Counted from the first letter of the stretch, positions 22,941 to 35,649 are shown. The stretch is 64,000 bases of DNA from Topomyia yanbarensis (GCF_030247195.1 NC_080672.1:69791771-69855770); one strand, 5' to 3'. The notes: generated by a model from the letters alone, not told the origin. Program-made: numbers and translations.

Positions 22941-23517
22941 ATGTCGAATATTGTCGGAATCCGGGACTTCCGGGTAGTGGACAATATATTCAAAGAATGT
23001 ATCATTGACAATCATTGATCTAGATCTGCGAATCGAAGTAATTTGATGACCATTTCAATAGTTTTTAGCCTCTGTGGTATTGCGATTGTAACGGTTTATA
23101 TGGGAAATTACAGTGCGACCTTACTAACCAACCTGTAACTCCGGAACCAAAATCCAGAATCGAATGAAATTTGTCAGAAGTCAATGGGGTTATTGTATCA
23201 TGAGCCGTCATAGGTGACCAATTTGGTCAAAGCTACTTTGAATGATCATTAGTGATCTAGACCTGCAAATCAAAGTAATGTTGCACCCTTTTAAATATGC
23301 ATTACATTATTTGGACATTGGTTTTACCAGCTTATATGGGAATTTGCTGTGTGACCGCACTCTTCAACCCGTAACTCCGGAACCGGAGGTCGGATCAATT
23401 AAAAATTCAATTGCAGTTTATAGGAGCGTGAATGGCATATGTCACTCGGCCCTAAGGCCCTCCGTTAAAAAGTCGGTTTTCAGAGCAATTGTAATACTCT
23501 TCTATTGAGAAAGGCAA

Positions 23518-25117
23518 AAAGGCAAGTCCCAAAAAGTCGATCCTTATAAAAAAAATTTTTGAGATAACATAAAATCTCGACGTTTCATGCATTTTAAAGA
23601 TGTTTGGCATCAAAACTACGAATTCGACCGGACCGGACGGTTTAGTTTATATTTCCGGAACCATATAAGCGATCCGTACGAAATTTTATAGACATCTGTG
23701 ATATTATAGCTATCATAAGGCACTAAGTTTGTGAAAATCGGCCCAGCCGGGAAACTGATTAGAGTTTATTATTTTGAAAGATGGCCGCTTTTCCCGGGCA
23801 CTTCCGGAACCGTCTATGGTGGTCAATGCAGTCAACGTAAGTTTGGTTGGCCCTCGGTGATCTGCAAATTTAAGTTGTTTGAGAGCCATTTTAGCGAAAT
23901 TTTTACCTTTTTTGCTTTCATCGGAGTATCGATTTGAATCACAATTTGCTATGTGATCGCACGCCACAACGCCTAACTCCGGAACCGGAAGTCGGATCGG
24001 GATGAAATTTAATAGCCTTTTACGGGGGCGCAACACCATTCATTACTACAGCCCCCCTCTGAATATCTTGACCAAGCATAAGTCTCCGCTAAAAAAGTTC
24101 AAATTTGTATTCTGTATTCCTAGTTTTAAGATAGTTGTAATTTTACCTCTTTGTTAAAACTATTGTCCCCCATCTTGTAAATAGAATTGTATCCCTGGTC
24201 TTAAAACACCTGCGAATTTTCTCATAAATATTTGTTCCCCCTTTTGTGTACCAAACTATATTGTTAGTTTTAAGATAACTGTAAATATTTCCTGAAAATT
24301 ATTACTATTGAATTCCTTGTTTTAAAATTTTCATAAAAAAAATCTTTCGCCCCCTCTCTTGTATATAGAATCTTATTTCTAGTCTTAAGATAGCTGTAAA
24401 ATTTTTCTTTTTTAAAAAAATATTTCAACATTGTAACCTCCTAGTTTTAAAATATACAAAATGTAAAAACAAAAGAATTTGGCACCGCCAAGCTAACGCA
24501 TTTGTGCCTATCAAATAAACGAAATGAATAAAAAAAAAACACCATTCATTTGAGACTAAGTTTGGTTGAATCGGTCTAGCCATCTCCGAGAAACCGATGT
24601 GACTGTTATTCTCAATTTAGATACTTCCGGCGGGGCTTCCGGAACCGATGATGGCGGCCAATGTGACCAAAGAGACTTTGAATGGCTGTTAGTGACCTAA
24701 TACTACAAATTGAAGTAGTGGTGGTTACATTTTGGAAAAATTTCACCTTTATACATTCATTGCGAAATTTGTTAAAATCGACATGTTCTGTGTGATCGTG
24801 CTCATCACCCTGTAATTCCGGAACCGGAAGTCGGATCCATTAGATATTCCATAGCAGCCTATGGGAACGTTGCACCTTCATTTGGAACTAAGTTTGTGAA
24901 AATCGGTTTAGCCATCTCTGAGAAAAGTGAATGAGATTGTGTTCGCGTACACACACGGACGCATACACATACATACATACACACATACATACACACACAG
25001 ACATTTGCCGAACTCGACGAACTTAATCGAATGGTATATGTCACTCGGCCTTCCGGGCCTCCGTTGAAAAGTCGGTTTTCAAAGCATTTGCAATACCTTT
25101 CTATTGAGAAAGGCAAA
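23518..25117 (-). repeat. Culicine interspersed repeat, minus-strand copy A, with LINE insertion
   Basis: The minus-strand start is the inverse of TCTATTGAGAAAGGCAAAA near 25,117. It is followed by the GTCACTCGGCCTTCCGGGCC palindrome and an ACACATACATAC-type stretch. Three modules with GGAACCGGAAGTCGGATC follow. Copy A is head-to-tail with copy B. A retrotransposon 3' end (24,045-24,538) interrupts one module. Confidence 0.75.
24045..24538 (+). mobile_element. 5'-truncated LINE (3' UTR only) with 12-bp TSD
   Basis: The insert is a 3' UTR-like sequence with about four diverged repeats of a TAGTTTTAAGATAGCTGTAA module. It ends in GTGCCTATCAAATAAACGAA and poly(A). The 12-bp direct repeats ACACCATTCATT at 24,033-24,044 and 24,539-24,550 mark target-primed insertion. 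The end sequence resembles 3' ends of mosquito Jockey/CR1-group elements I know. No ORF remains, so the parent is not fixed. Confidence 0.78.
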
Positions 25118-25915
25118 ACAGCGGTGTTGACATAGGACTATTCATTGGCGCATCACATTATTAAAATTCTACTTGTGTCTCTTTCAAATGGCTAAATTTA
25201 CACATTAAATTTGATTAACCGGGTTCAGTGAATTTTTTCCTGGAATTTGTATACTACTCCGTTCGGTAATCATTTCAGTAAAACAAATTCATTGCCTAGT
25301 TCTTCGCATAAAATACAGGTATATAAACATCTGTTAATAGTTTTCGGTAAATTTCTGCCAATAAAAGTTAAGGAATATTGATTAGATCAGTAATTCTACA
25401 TTTAAATATGGCGAGTTAGCAGTAAAAATATTGTTTTAGACAGGCTTTTTAAGATTATATAGAAAACTTTCACACAAAATAATTGTCCTTCGTCATGTTA
25501 TGTTGCGGACATTACCTACCCTAAGTTTTTTCGGCACCTCCTCCTTCACCGTCACACCCCTCCTGGTGCGGGTGAAGCCAATTCAAGCTAACACACGCAG
25601 AAAAAACCACTTACTCCACCTAGCAGTGAGATGAGACATACCTTACACATATCACTGTTGGATCATTTATTAGTTTACAGAACTCATGTGAAGTAGACAC
25701 CCAACAGTTTCTAGTCATGCACGAATAAAACCTCGAATAAACTGAATCAATTATAGAAAATAAAAAAATTAACAAAATAAAAGAATAAAGCGAAAAATAA
25801 AAAAAGGATTTCATATTCATGAAATGAATATAATGATTAATATAAATCAAATTAATACATTACATAAATCAAGTTTATGTTTATGTTCATGTTTAGTGCC
25901 TTCCCTTGACCCAAA
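25118..25915. other. Unassigned AT-rich sequence
   Basis: No supported gene. The 76-residue minus-strand ORF (25,620-25,850) is a product of A/T-rich composition. Confidence 0.35.
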
Positions 25916-25917
25916 AG

Positions 25918-27478
25918 CCCAGAATGCAAATTAAGCAGGAATTTTGAAATTTTACTAAAACTAAACAACTTAGCCTCATTAAGTCTTTTGAGAAGTTTTC
26001 GTATTTTGTGAGCCCCTTCTTTTTGTTTAAACAACTTTAAGATTGTTTTAGGGCGAATAATTTGTTTCATGGCACCACATACCTAACTATTTTCGTTGAA
26101 AAGTTATGAGCACATTTTCTCCTAAAATAGTTTTTTTTAATAACAATATAACCCATTGGGGCAAACAAAAGATAATTTTCCAACTTTAACTAAGATCATG
26201 GTTATAGTTATAATTGAGCAAAAAATGACGAAAACGATATTTTTTTTAAATTTCATAAAATTAAGTTAAAAAAAACAATTTTTGATATATTTAGTGCTTA
26301 TATCTTTTGAACGATTGGCAAAAATATCAGAAGGGTAGGTTGGAAAAAACGAAAACTAAAAAAGTTATATTAAAAGATTGGTTTTTAATGAATTCCCTTT
26401 GTAATATGGTTAAATTACTTTCACTTTGGACAAAATAAAAAATATAGTTTCGTTTTCATGATAAAATCTTGCACTTTACAATACTTTTCAATTATTTTAA
26501 ATAGTGGGTAGGGTGGCTCTATTTTTTTTTTAAATCGAGAAATTATTTTTTTAATGGTTCGATATAGAGTTTTGCTGTCTTCCAGAAAATTGAAAAAAAT
26601 AAAATTTAAAAAAAAACTTCGTCGAAGACCCTGAAACTCTATGTCGTGTACTTTTCATTTTATAAGAAATTTACCCAAAAAAATTAGAGTGTTTCTAAAA
26701 AAAATGGTTTTCTTTGTATAACTTTTGCAGTTGTAATTTTTCATTTAGATCACTTTAGAAATACTTTCAGATATTTTGAAGGAGAATAATTTGTCTTAAT
26801 ATACCGAACCTCCAGCTTCTCTCGTTAGAAAGTTATATATACTTTTTACTAAAAGTATACTATTTATTAAGTAAATATTGCAAGGCATCAAAAATATCGT
26901 ATTTTCTATTTTTGGGTGATCTATACTACAAAGCATGTTATTTCATATGGCAGCAACGGTATTTCAAATTAAGTATCCTAATCGAAGATAATGCTATTTG
27001 AAAAAGTTATATTTTTTTATAAAAATTCTCATAACTTTGAAACGAAAAGAGTTTAGTAGTTGGCGTTTTGAAGGAAATTATGCTCTATAAAATAATCTTT
27101 AAGTTGTCTACAGGGTACTTTAGTGTAAAATAGAAACTGCACAAGTTATAGAAATAACGTCGTGTGTATAGCAACACCCTAAAGCTTACATTTGGATTTT
27201 TCGTGCGATGGAAAGTATAAAAGATAGAACTTGTGTGTCTTCAGCGATTGTTTCTAAAATGTGTTGTTCTACAACTTCATTGAAGACAGTCAAGCTCTAT
27301 CTCGAACCGTTAAAAAGTTCAATTTTAAATATTGCTAAAATTAGAACCACCCTAGCATCTGTTTAAACAAAAAGAAGGGCTTTGCAAAGTACAACGACTT
27401 TGCCAAACATTTTGTAAGCCATTTATTTTTATCAAAAAGTTAAAATTCCTGCAAAGCTCACATTCTGGACCACTGTGC
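25918..27478. mobile_element. Outer TIR element holding a nested MITE
   Basis: CCAGAATGCAAATTAAGCAG then GAATTTT at 25,919-25,944 is mirrored at 27,442-27,478 (AAAATTCCTGC, CATTCTGGACCACTGTG). The left end is worn beyond the CCAGAATG box. The inner MITE at 26,519-27,354 accounts for more than half its length. A related end lies at 2,234-2,266. No transposase was found. The boundaries are approximate on the left. Confidence 0.5.
26519..27354. mobile_element. 836-bp TIR element with TA TSD
   Basis: The left end is TAGGGTGGCTCTATTTTTTT. The inverted right end is TAGGGTGGTTCTAATTTTAG. TA lies at both edges (26,519-26,520 and 27,353-27,354). The interior is A/T-rich with repeated phrases (AAAGTTATAT, GTCTTCGACG inverses) and no transposase. 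It is typical of the large TA-flanked non-autonomous elements of mosquitoes. Confidence 0.75.
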
Positions 27479-27499
27479 AATGGTGGTTGCTTAAATGAG

Positions 27500-28640
27500 T
27501 TACATTTCAAAATAGTCAATATTTTCACTTTTATCGAATTCCTCGTCCGGTTGACATCAAAGGCCATCGCCACACTGTTGAAAATTTGCTGGAGTCCGGT
27601 AATACCGCTCTGGCGACCATAGTTGGTTCTCCTGAACGGAACTCACAGAAGAGAGTTATTGCGTAGAGCTCGAACACGGGCTTGAAGATACAGACGACCG
27701 AGGATTGTGGGGCAATCCACCCTGGCTGACAGTAATTCCGAGACGAACAGAACTCGAGAGCAGTCCCTCCTGATGCCTAGAGTGTCGGCCTGTAATTACT
27801 GACAGCGGTTTTCGTAGCTTGGCAGCTGAAATCTGTTTTACCAAGGGAGATGTCGGAGTGCAAAGCATATGAACCGACGTTGGACGGCCTCGATTCTGTC
27901 AACGCCGATCTGGTAGTACGGATTACAAACAACAGAACAATATTCTAGTGTCGAGAGTATACGCATACGTCTCTAAAGTTTTTTGCTATTCGGAAGATTA
28001 ACCCAAGCTGTCTTGATGCTCTATCCACGATGTATGAAGTATGTGGTTTGAACCCTGATAACTTCAAGATCCTTGACGTGAGAGTATCTTGGAATGCCGA
28101 GTCGAAGAAATGGTAGTTAAACTGAATCGGATGGCGTTTCCGCGTCAACGTGACGATTGATCATTTACTCTGGTTTAAAACCATTCTGTTTAGACTACAC
28201 CACGTGCTAAAGCTCTCCAGTTCAATCTGAAGAGACTCTGCATCGGTTTATTCCCGTATTTGTCGAAAAATGTTCGTGTCGTCAACGAATGAAAGGCGTG
28301 GTCCTTGTAATTTGATATTAAAGTAGAGGAGGAATATTACTGGACCGAGATAGTTTCCTTGTGGGATGCCGGATGTAGCGAAGAATTGTGCAGATAGACA
28401 GTTCTTAATGCTGATTTGGAGTTGCCTTCCATCTAGGTAGGAGTGAAACCAGCGCAGAAGTTGTCCATGAATACCGAGTTTGTCCAGCTTCGCTATTGCG
28501 ATATCATGGTTGATTTTGTCGAAGGCCGCAGATAGATCCATGTAAATAGCATCGGTTTGCAATCCGTCAGCGAATCCATCGAGTACAAATGATGTGAACG
28601 AAAGCAGATTGCTCTGGGCCGGTTTGCATTAGAGAAGTGC
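27500..28640 (-). pseudogene. CR1/Jockey-group retrotransposon RT, C-terminal part, broken
   Basis: Minus-strand homology enters the RT just before the first catalytic motif (IYMDLSAAFDKINHD, about 28,545). It passes SGIPQGNYLGP (28,380) and a VDD catalytic box (FVDDTNIFR, 28,275). It continues into the thumb and C-terminal region in shifting frames (RQLGLIFRIAKNF; LEYCSVVCNPYY; RRFICFALRHLPW; VLFVSELLSARVDCPTILGR) to about 27,520. YADD is usual at the catalytic box; here it is VDD. Stop codons near 28,248 and several frameshifts kill it. The RT fingers and the whole endonuclease are absent, because ORF1 sequence is joined directly upstream. Confidence 0.8.
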
Positions 28641-28659
28641 ATGCTCCTTCTGGAGGCGG

Positions 28660-29460
28660 TAGAAAAGAAGTCGGCGGGCTCCAAATGTTCTGGGTACGGC
28701 TGTCCGCAAATTCCCTCAACAGTATGCCTTGCGCCCATGTGTCCGGGTTAAGAGCTGCATCACGGTACTTTGGGTGAACTCCAACTTTAAAGGATATTAA
28801 GTTCAAAGTACTAATGTCTGTGCCTTTTTTAACCAGCGGAATAACCTTTATCTCCTCGTTACAATTTAGTTGGACGTTTTTACGACAGTCTTCTTGCTAA
28901 CGCTGGGATGAAAGCGAGAAAGATACAACCAGAGCAACGGTGCGGCAGGTGGAACCGTAACAATGTTGCTAGTATCGACTAGCTTTCGACCGCCAACAAG
29001 AATATTGCTCGGATCAGGGCCATCCTCGCGACGACGTTTCTGGGGCGGTCGAGAGGAACCGGAGTTTGGCCGGACTGGAGTGGCTGTTGAAACTTTTCTA
29101 GCGAAGCGCGAAATTTGCTGGTTATTTTTGGATAACTCGGCCTTTAGTTCAGACGTTTTCCTAGCGATAACACATACAAGCGAAGAAACGGTTTCGCGAA
29201 AGCGAGCAAACTTCATCAGTTAGACACATTCATTGCACATCCAAAATAAATTTGGGTTTTCCGCAAGTTTTTCTCAAAAACGGCTTGTTAAGTTGTTTCC
29301 CACATTACATATGCGCCACATTTTTGCAAAAACCCATACATTCGATAAAGTCGTCATCCAATTTGACGGTTTTCGCCCAGTGATCGCATGCACTTGCCGT
29401 TATGCGTGCCGATCTGAGAGTGCGAACAATGAAATCTGGATGGCGCTGCATTCGGTGGAA
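28660..29460 (-). pseudogene. Retrotransposon ORF1: PHD-like finger, coil and RRM-like domain, broken
   Basis: ORF1 proteins of this group form the RNP with element RNA. On the minus strand from about 29,430 a frame gives ACDHWAKTV, DDDFIECMGFCKNVAHM and, after a frameshift, LFWMCNECV, which together make a degenerate C4HC3 (PHD-type) pattern. A stop follows the CNECV box. Next come a coil-like stretch (KTSELKAELSKNNQQISRFA), a basic KKRRREDG segment, then WLYLSRFHPSVS and, after a gap, SFKVGVHPKYRDAALNPDTW and GILLREF, the RRM-like core seen in such ORF1s. The end of this core is joined within a few codons to the RT at about 28,640, so the endonuclease and RT front were deleted. Confidence 0.62.
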
Positions 29461-29559
29461 AGTTTTGGTGGTTAAGTCACAGAAGTTCACTTGATTGCGT
29501 TCTTCGCTGGTTTTTTCGCAACACAAAAACAAACAGGAGACTCTTTTAAATTGCACAAT

Positions 29560-29780
29560 AACAACGGTAAAAAAATTCTCATTCGATTAATACGATAAAC
29601 AACGATAAAATCTTCACAAATCTCGTCAAAAATTAAAAATAGTTGGAGCGATTGAGGTAAACAACTAATTGGTAAAAATACACAGAATCAAAAAATATTG
29701 AATTAACTCATGAAATGAAAAATTAGGCAATATTTGAAAATAGTTATAAAAATAATACAATCAATTGAATTGCATCCAAC
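29560..29780. other. AT-rich spacer
   Basis: Possible 5' UTR of the minus-strand retrotransposon, then A-rich sequence grading into the AATGA array. Nothing definite. Confidence 0.3.
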
Positions 29781-30245
29781 TAACAAATTGAATGAAATAA
29801 ATAAGTGAAACAACTGATCATAAAATGAATAAAATCAATTAAATGAATCAAGTGAATGGAATGAGTTTAATGAATACAATGAAGCAAATGAAAGAAATGG
29901 ATAAAATGAATAAAATAATAGGAATGAACGAAATGAATGAAATTAATTAAATAAAAAATAAATGAATTGAATCAAATGAATCAATAAAACGAACGAATCA
30001 AATAAACAAAACGAATAGAATTGATAAAATGAACCAAGAGAAGAAGAATTAAACAACGTTTAAAAGTCATAAATTAATAGGAAAAAAATTGTGTCGAATG
30101 AACAATTTTGATGAAATTAATAAAACTGGAAAAATAAAATGAATAAGCTGAATAAAATGTATGAACTGGAAAAAAACAAATGGAATGCATAGAATGAAAA
30201 AGTGAATAAAATAAATTAAATGTATGATATGAATAAAATACACGA
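29780..30245 (+). repeat. Decayed (AATGA)n-type microsatellite
   Basis: Repeated AATGA, AAATGAAT and GAATAAAAT words fill about 460 bp with many substitutions. The minus-strand ORFs (FIHFIHLIYFIHF-like) are translations of this array, not genes. Confidence 0.75.
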
Positions 30246-30259
30246 AATTGGAATTCAAA

Positions 30260-31437
30260 GTTGTCTTTTCGGTCACATATTCCCGAAAAAAAACTTTCGT
30301 ACAGAATACTTAAATACGCGCAATTCGAAATAATAAAGTGAGACAAGGTCACATGTGCTTTCAAGCTCCTTTAACAGAGAGCGACAAAGGGAGAATGCGA
30401 TACGTGAATGAAACAGGTAGATATTTCAAAGTTTTCATTTGCATTGAAGTAAATAGTGTGAGACTGGCTATGTTGGTGATTACGTTTTTGTCGATAGCAT
30501 AAAAGCCGCGCAATTGATTGCAATGCAGTCTCTTTCCAGTCATCCTTATAGCTTGCATATTTGCGAATTCTCGTTCAGGAAATGTGGATAAATGAGACCT
30601 ATAAAACCAATACTATGATAAAGAAATGGTTCAAACAATCAGAATGGCAAAAATGTAGTCAGATCAACTATTTGTCCAATGCATAGACTATGGTTGTAAT
30701 CCTAGCTAATTTACTTGTACAATACAGAAAACTCAAACGCAACGTGTACTGAATTATCCTACGCCTCTCTGCTAATTTTGACTGCCATTGAAACATCAAT
30801 TTAAGTGTACTCAGCATAGAGCAAAAATGGACGACCATAAGTTAAAAGAAACACTGTACTGGCGTCCTCCATCAAGAGTGGGGTCTTTGGGAGACTTCCC
30901 GGATTTAATTCGTGGTTATTTTTGGACCTTGATCCGTTATTCTTCATAATAGTTCATACCAATACAATGAATGTGTAATTTGAAAAATATCGTCACAAAA
31001 AAGTTATTCTTACTTTTCACGTGACATATTTGAGATTGTTTCATTCAAAATTCAATAGAGAAACGAAAAGTTTAAATAACGCACGTATAATTTCTCTTTT
31101 CAAAATGTTCATTGGTTAAATATTTTTCTGAGACTTCCTTAATTATAGTGTATATAAGAGCTCTGAATCGGACTGAATTAAATTGGAGTCGATGTAGTTT
31201 TCGATTTTTAATCAGCTGCCTACCCATAGTGCAACCTACCTACCTTTCATCTTGAGGGTGTGAACATTTGAAAATAGTTATAGTTGGCCCTATGCAACGC
31301 ACGGCTTACATGATTCTCTCCTCGTACCGTCGAAGGACTATTCTGATCGCCGTCGGCCAATTATACTAGTGTTGTCGACGACGACCAGATATATCCTGCA
31401 ACACTAGTGACATGTGACAACGAATCATGGATGCGTT
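30260..31437. other. Unassigned sequence
   Basis: No supported gene. A short inverted pair, ACTAGTGTTG near 31,365 and CAACACTAG near 31,400, borders the dispersed repeat that follows. Confidence 0.35.
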
Positions 31438-31600
31438 TCGACTTCGTCTCATCAGAAACCGACAAAAACTTATTGTCGGAATAGATTCGCGCCGGCTTGA
31501 TGCTAAATCCCTAAAACGAACGACTGGTCAAACGTGATGTCCCGTCTGAACAGAAGTTTTGTTTATGCCGATGAGACACACCCTTTACGTACAAAGAGTG
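31438..31600 (+). repeat. Dispersed repeat with TTCGTCTCATCAGAAACC motif
   Basis: Contains the motif shared with 3,138-3,187, then GCGCCGGCTTGATGCTAAAT and GTGATGTCCCGTCTGAACAG, phrases I recognise from culicine repeats. The extent of the repeat is approximate. Confidence 0.45.
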
Positions 31601-31604
31601 GTTT

Positions 31605-34600
31605 CATCAAACATTTTTGGTGTTTACCCAATGTTTTCTCCTTAGGGGGAAATATAGCATAGTACTATATAATTATGTTTTTATATATTTACTTTATTGA
31701 ATCACCTCTTCCAACCAAAACTTCCACAACTTTGCTTTGACTTTCCATTGATCAGGTTAAGGGTAGTGGTAATACCAACTTGTTTAGAAACTATCAGCTA
31801 CACTTTCTTTGACTCTAGTTTATTTTTAAATGCTTAATACAGATTATAAGAAGGTTGAGGGTTCAAATTTGTCAAATAGAGCGAAGTTCTGGAATGATTG
31901 GAAGGTTGGCCTCATTCAATATAAAAACAACCTAACTGGTTCTGTGCCAATCTAAGACGGTCCGTGCATATTGGAAGGTGTTAGCATTAGAGTCGAACCT
32001 TCGTGAGACCTCAAAAAGCAGAAGTTGTTTTTGGAGACATTTCTCCTTGTAGATTTCGTTGATGGTGTGATGAATCATTTTGCGTGCTAGACAAATATTA
32101 CTTTGAAAATATTTGACAGATTCTCCTTTTACTTCCACTTCCACAGATAATTATTTTCATTATTGGGTCTTTAACGGTTTCAAACATGATTTTTTTCTTT
32201 GTGTTTACGAAATATTACAACACAAACCAAAATGTACAAAAATATCTATTGTGTCGCAAGAGTTCTGTTTGGTACTGTCATCCTAGAAAATTTTATTAGA
32301 AAAGTATGTAATTTGATTACAATTCTATGATATTTCGTAAATTATTATTTTTTAATTTGGCACGCATCTTCAGAATTGTTTTACGGTAATCCAGATTAGA
32401 ATTTCTAATAAGAAATTAGAAATATATCTGTTAAATTACAGGTACCGATTGCACTCTTTTGCTTCCCCATATCTAAACAATAGTCCAACTACTGCTTCCG
32501 TGCATTTGATTTTCTTCTCCCATACTGGCTGTCAAGATTTAGCAAATGGTTCATTAATTCTGTACTAGGTCAGCACTTATCTTGAGCAGCACTAACACAC
32601 AGACTATACCGACGCATTTAACGATAATCATAATTGGACGCATTTTCTCATCCAGCTCCGAGTTCAGAGTTCGTTTCGAAAAGACTAGCTCTAATCGTAC
32701 AAAACGGTGCGGAATGGATCCACTACCCTCCTACCCTACCCAGACAGGGACATACACAACTGCCAGCCAGCCGGCAGTTCTCTATCTCATTTACATTCTC
32801 ATTAAAGATGCACTATACTGAGCAGAGGGCTTACGAAATAATGGAACTCTCCTCGAGCAACAAAATGTGATCACCCGGGGGTCTGCATGTTAAACATGGG
32901 AAGCGCTCCTCGCACAACGCTTGGCCTATAATCGCATTCATCCAAGCAAGGGGTGAGGGTGTTATATCTTTCCTACGGCTCAACTACATGGCTGTAAACC
33001 ACTCAGCACTACTTTTGCTTAATTTATTCCTAATCCAACAGCAGCGGCTTCTGCTCGACTCGATACAAAGTGATAATAATTAGTCATCACTTTTGCCGGC
33101 TATACGGACAACAGTAGTATAATTAGGCGTGCGAGTCAACAGTTTAACCTCGACTCAACAACAGTCTCCAACTACCACCAGTGCATGCATCAGCTTCAGT
33201 CAGTTGGGGTGGGGGTGCCACCTATAGCTATTGTGGTAGCGTCTGCCAGACCAGAGTCGAACTGGTGGAAACCGCTGACGGTGTAAAGCTCTCCAAAAGT
33301 ACCGATTCGGAAACGGTGTAAGCTTTCTGCTCGAAACTTCCACCGTTTCAGACGAAGGTGGCGCTGTGAGCGGCTGGAAGGTTTCAAATTTGCCTCTTCG
33401 AAAATATGCAGTTGATGTTGATGGGGATATAGCTTTCAGGGTTGAGAGAAACTTTCATGCGTCTTGTTTCTGATATAAATAATTATAGAAGACGCTGAAT
33501 CTGTCGTATAAAGACACAACATCCAATCGAGCACGAGGCCTGATAATGGTTCTGGTTCGAGAAAATTTTTTCTGGTTCTAGAAAAATAAGATCATTACAT
33601 TACTTGTAATGCTTTTCAATTCACATGTATTTTCGCAATTCGAGGGAGTTCTTATCTTACGATTCGTACGTCCTTTTCTTATCTCTCAATTTGGAGTTAT
33701 GGTGTATTTGGCAAAGTTTGGCAACCTCATACCCCCGCAAAGGTGTTAGTTGAACGATTCTTGTTCTAGAAGATAATTATTATTTTGATACATGACAAAA
33801 CCTGCAAACAAAAAATAGACTGGTTCACCAGAAGAACGTAACCAGATAAAAATGAAACTTTAATAAAAAAATAGCTTAAAATAAACCAAAATTTTTAATA
33901 AAATTTCGAAAATAAAGAAAATTGGCTCCTTGCCAATCCCTTCATTGTATGATTTCAAAAACAAATCCAGAGAATGTTAGAAGAATAAGAAAACAAATTT
34001 AGACTCGAAAAAGATGAAGAAATTTTTTTTTCGGAGACAAACTTTTCATATAATTATCAAAATTTGGGGTTTTCGTTTGACTTAGTGCTCAAGTTATACA
34101 TAATGATTCTTCAAGTTATTGGTAAGCAAACTTTCTAGCTGCTGCCGCTTTCGAAATTTTTTTAAAACTTTTTTGTTCATAAGTTAGTTGTATTATCGGG
34201 AAATCTTCGCAACCGATACCGACGCTTTCGACGTCTATGCGATAGATACACTTGATGATGTCAACAACCCAACAAACTTGATGATTGGCAATGAAGAAAA
34301 CAGGTTTGTATGATCAATACATATGTATCAATCAGACTTCCCATGAACATCAACAAGTATGTACCTGTGTACAAAATTTCATGCACGCGTTCAACCTCAA
34401 TCATGCTTCGTCTCGATGTACAGGTTCGCCTCGAACATCGAACCCAAGCGAATGAGGTACAAACTCTAGTTCAAACATCCGTGTACGTACACCGGGTGCG
34501 TACGCGAGAATGATTCACACAAGGCAAAAAGAGTCAACGCTAGTAATGATGAATGTGAGATAGAGAAAACTGGTGCACGAACCTATGTGTACGCACACCG

Positions 34601-34730
34601 TTACGTACATATGGTACCGTTGTGCAGGCGAACATGTGCACGTGTTTAGGTACGAAATAGTGTGTGGGTTTAATATTATCACAGAACCAGAGCGAACATT
34701 TTCTACAATTTTCATTTGGGAAGGCTATTA
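31605..34730. other. Unassigned, partly low-copy sequence
   Basis: No gene, terminal repeat or clear retrotransposon was seen. The section at 32,440-33,400 is less AT-rich and may be host intergenic or intronic DNA. At 34,300-34,640 there are many ACGTAC- and GTGTAC-type words on both strands, giving weak palindromes. Confidence 0.35.
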
Positions 34731-34884
34731 TTCTCATTCAAGTGCGCATAAGTTGCAGTAAAAGTGCATTTCAAATTCGTGTAAACAAGTTTCCGTACAA
34801 ATTTATATTTCACGTTAGTGTTGCAACTTTATGTAAAAATTTATGTAAACATTTACTTATAATTGATGAATAAATAAATTAATT

Positions 34885-35353
34885 CACTACTGGTCAAAAG
34901 TTTAAGTTCACTTGCTTTTTTTAATTTTACATAATTGTCTTTGTCAAGCACGTGCGTCTTGACTAAATCATGTTGCTACACGCTACTTTGGATGTATTCT
35001 TTCAATGCGTCGAGTACATAATACGTGCAACATCTTAGTGATGTGAGAGTTCAGTCCAAAAATTATATTCCAAATTGTTTTTTTATATTTTCTTTATTAA
35101 AAAATAAGTAGAAAGATTTTTATATTGAAAATCGTAACTGTCGAAAAAAATATCTATTCAGATTGCCCTAATTCGAAGATTATCATCTCATTATTGAAAA
35201 GTGAAAAAAACTACATATTTTATGTGTATCGTAGAGTAATGGGTCGAAAAATAATTATAAATAATAATAATTAATAATAATAAATGAAGAAAACCATAGC
35301 TTTTTGAATATTACATTAACCATTGTAGGGTGAACTTAAACTTTTGACCGGAA
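34885..35353. mobile_element. Tc1/mariner-type MITE in the minisatellite
   Basis: CACTACTGGTCAAAAGTTTA and its inverse at 35,327-35,353 (TAAACTTTTGACCGGAAGTG) are nearly perfect and continue as AGTTCAC. CAxTxCTGGTCAAAAGTTT ends are typical of Tc1-like elements. The 469-bp interior is AT-rich with no transposase. A TA TSD is not cleanly seen (flanks AATT and TGAATT). Confidence 0.72.
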
Positions 35354-35649
35354 GTGTGAATTTGCGTACAAGTTTTCATAAAAAAACAAAATACAAGATA
35401 ACGTACAAGTTTGCGTTTCAAGTTTCCATAGCAATTTGCGATTCAACTCGAATCAAATTTGTGAAAAGCTTTGTGCACAAGTTTGCATATAAATTGGCGT
35501 TCAAGTGTACATTTTTACTTTACGATCAATTTCGCGTTTCAAGTTTACATATAATTTGCGTTCAAGTTTGCGTTTCAAATTGGCGATAATGTATGAGTTG
35601 TGGGCAGTCTAATTTGTATTTAAATTGGCATTTTAGCTTACATTCAAGT

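Larger units (their letters stand above)
21750..23517 (-). repeat. Culicine interspersed repeat, minus-strand copy B, with two insertions
   Basis: Read on the minus strand this starts at the inverse of CTATTGAGAAAGGCAAAA (23,500-23,517). It repeats modules with ACTCCGGAACC, GGTCGGATC and TATATGGGAA and ends near GTGAAAATCGGTTTAGTC. It is interrupted by the hAT-like element and then by the TTAA MITE. Removing both restores the usual order of repeat motifs (AAAATCGGTTTAG, CACCGAAAAACCAATGTGAC, CCGGGACTTCCGGG), so both inserted after the repeat. Confidence 0.7.
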
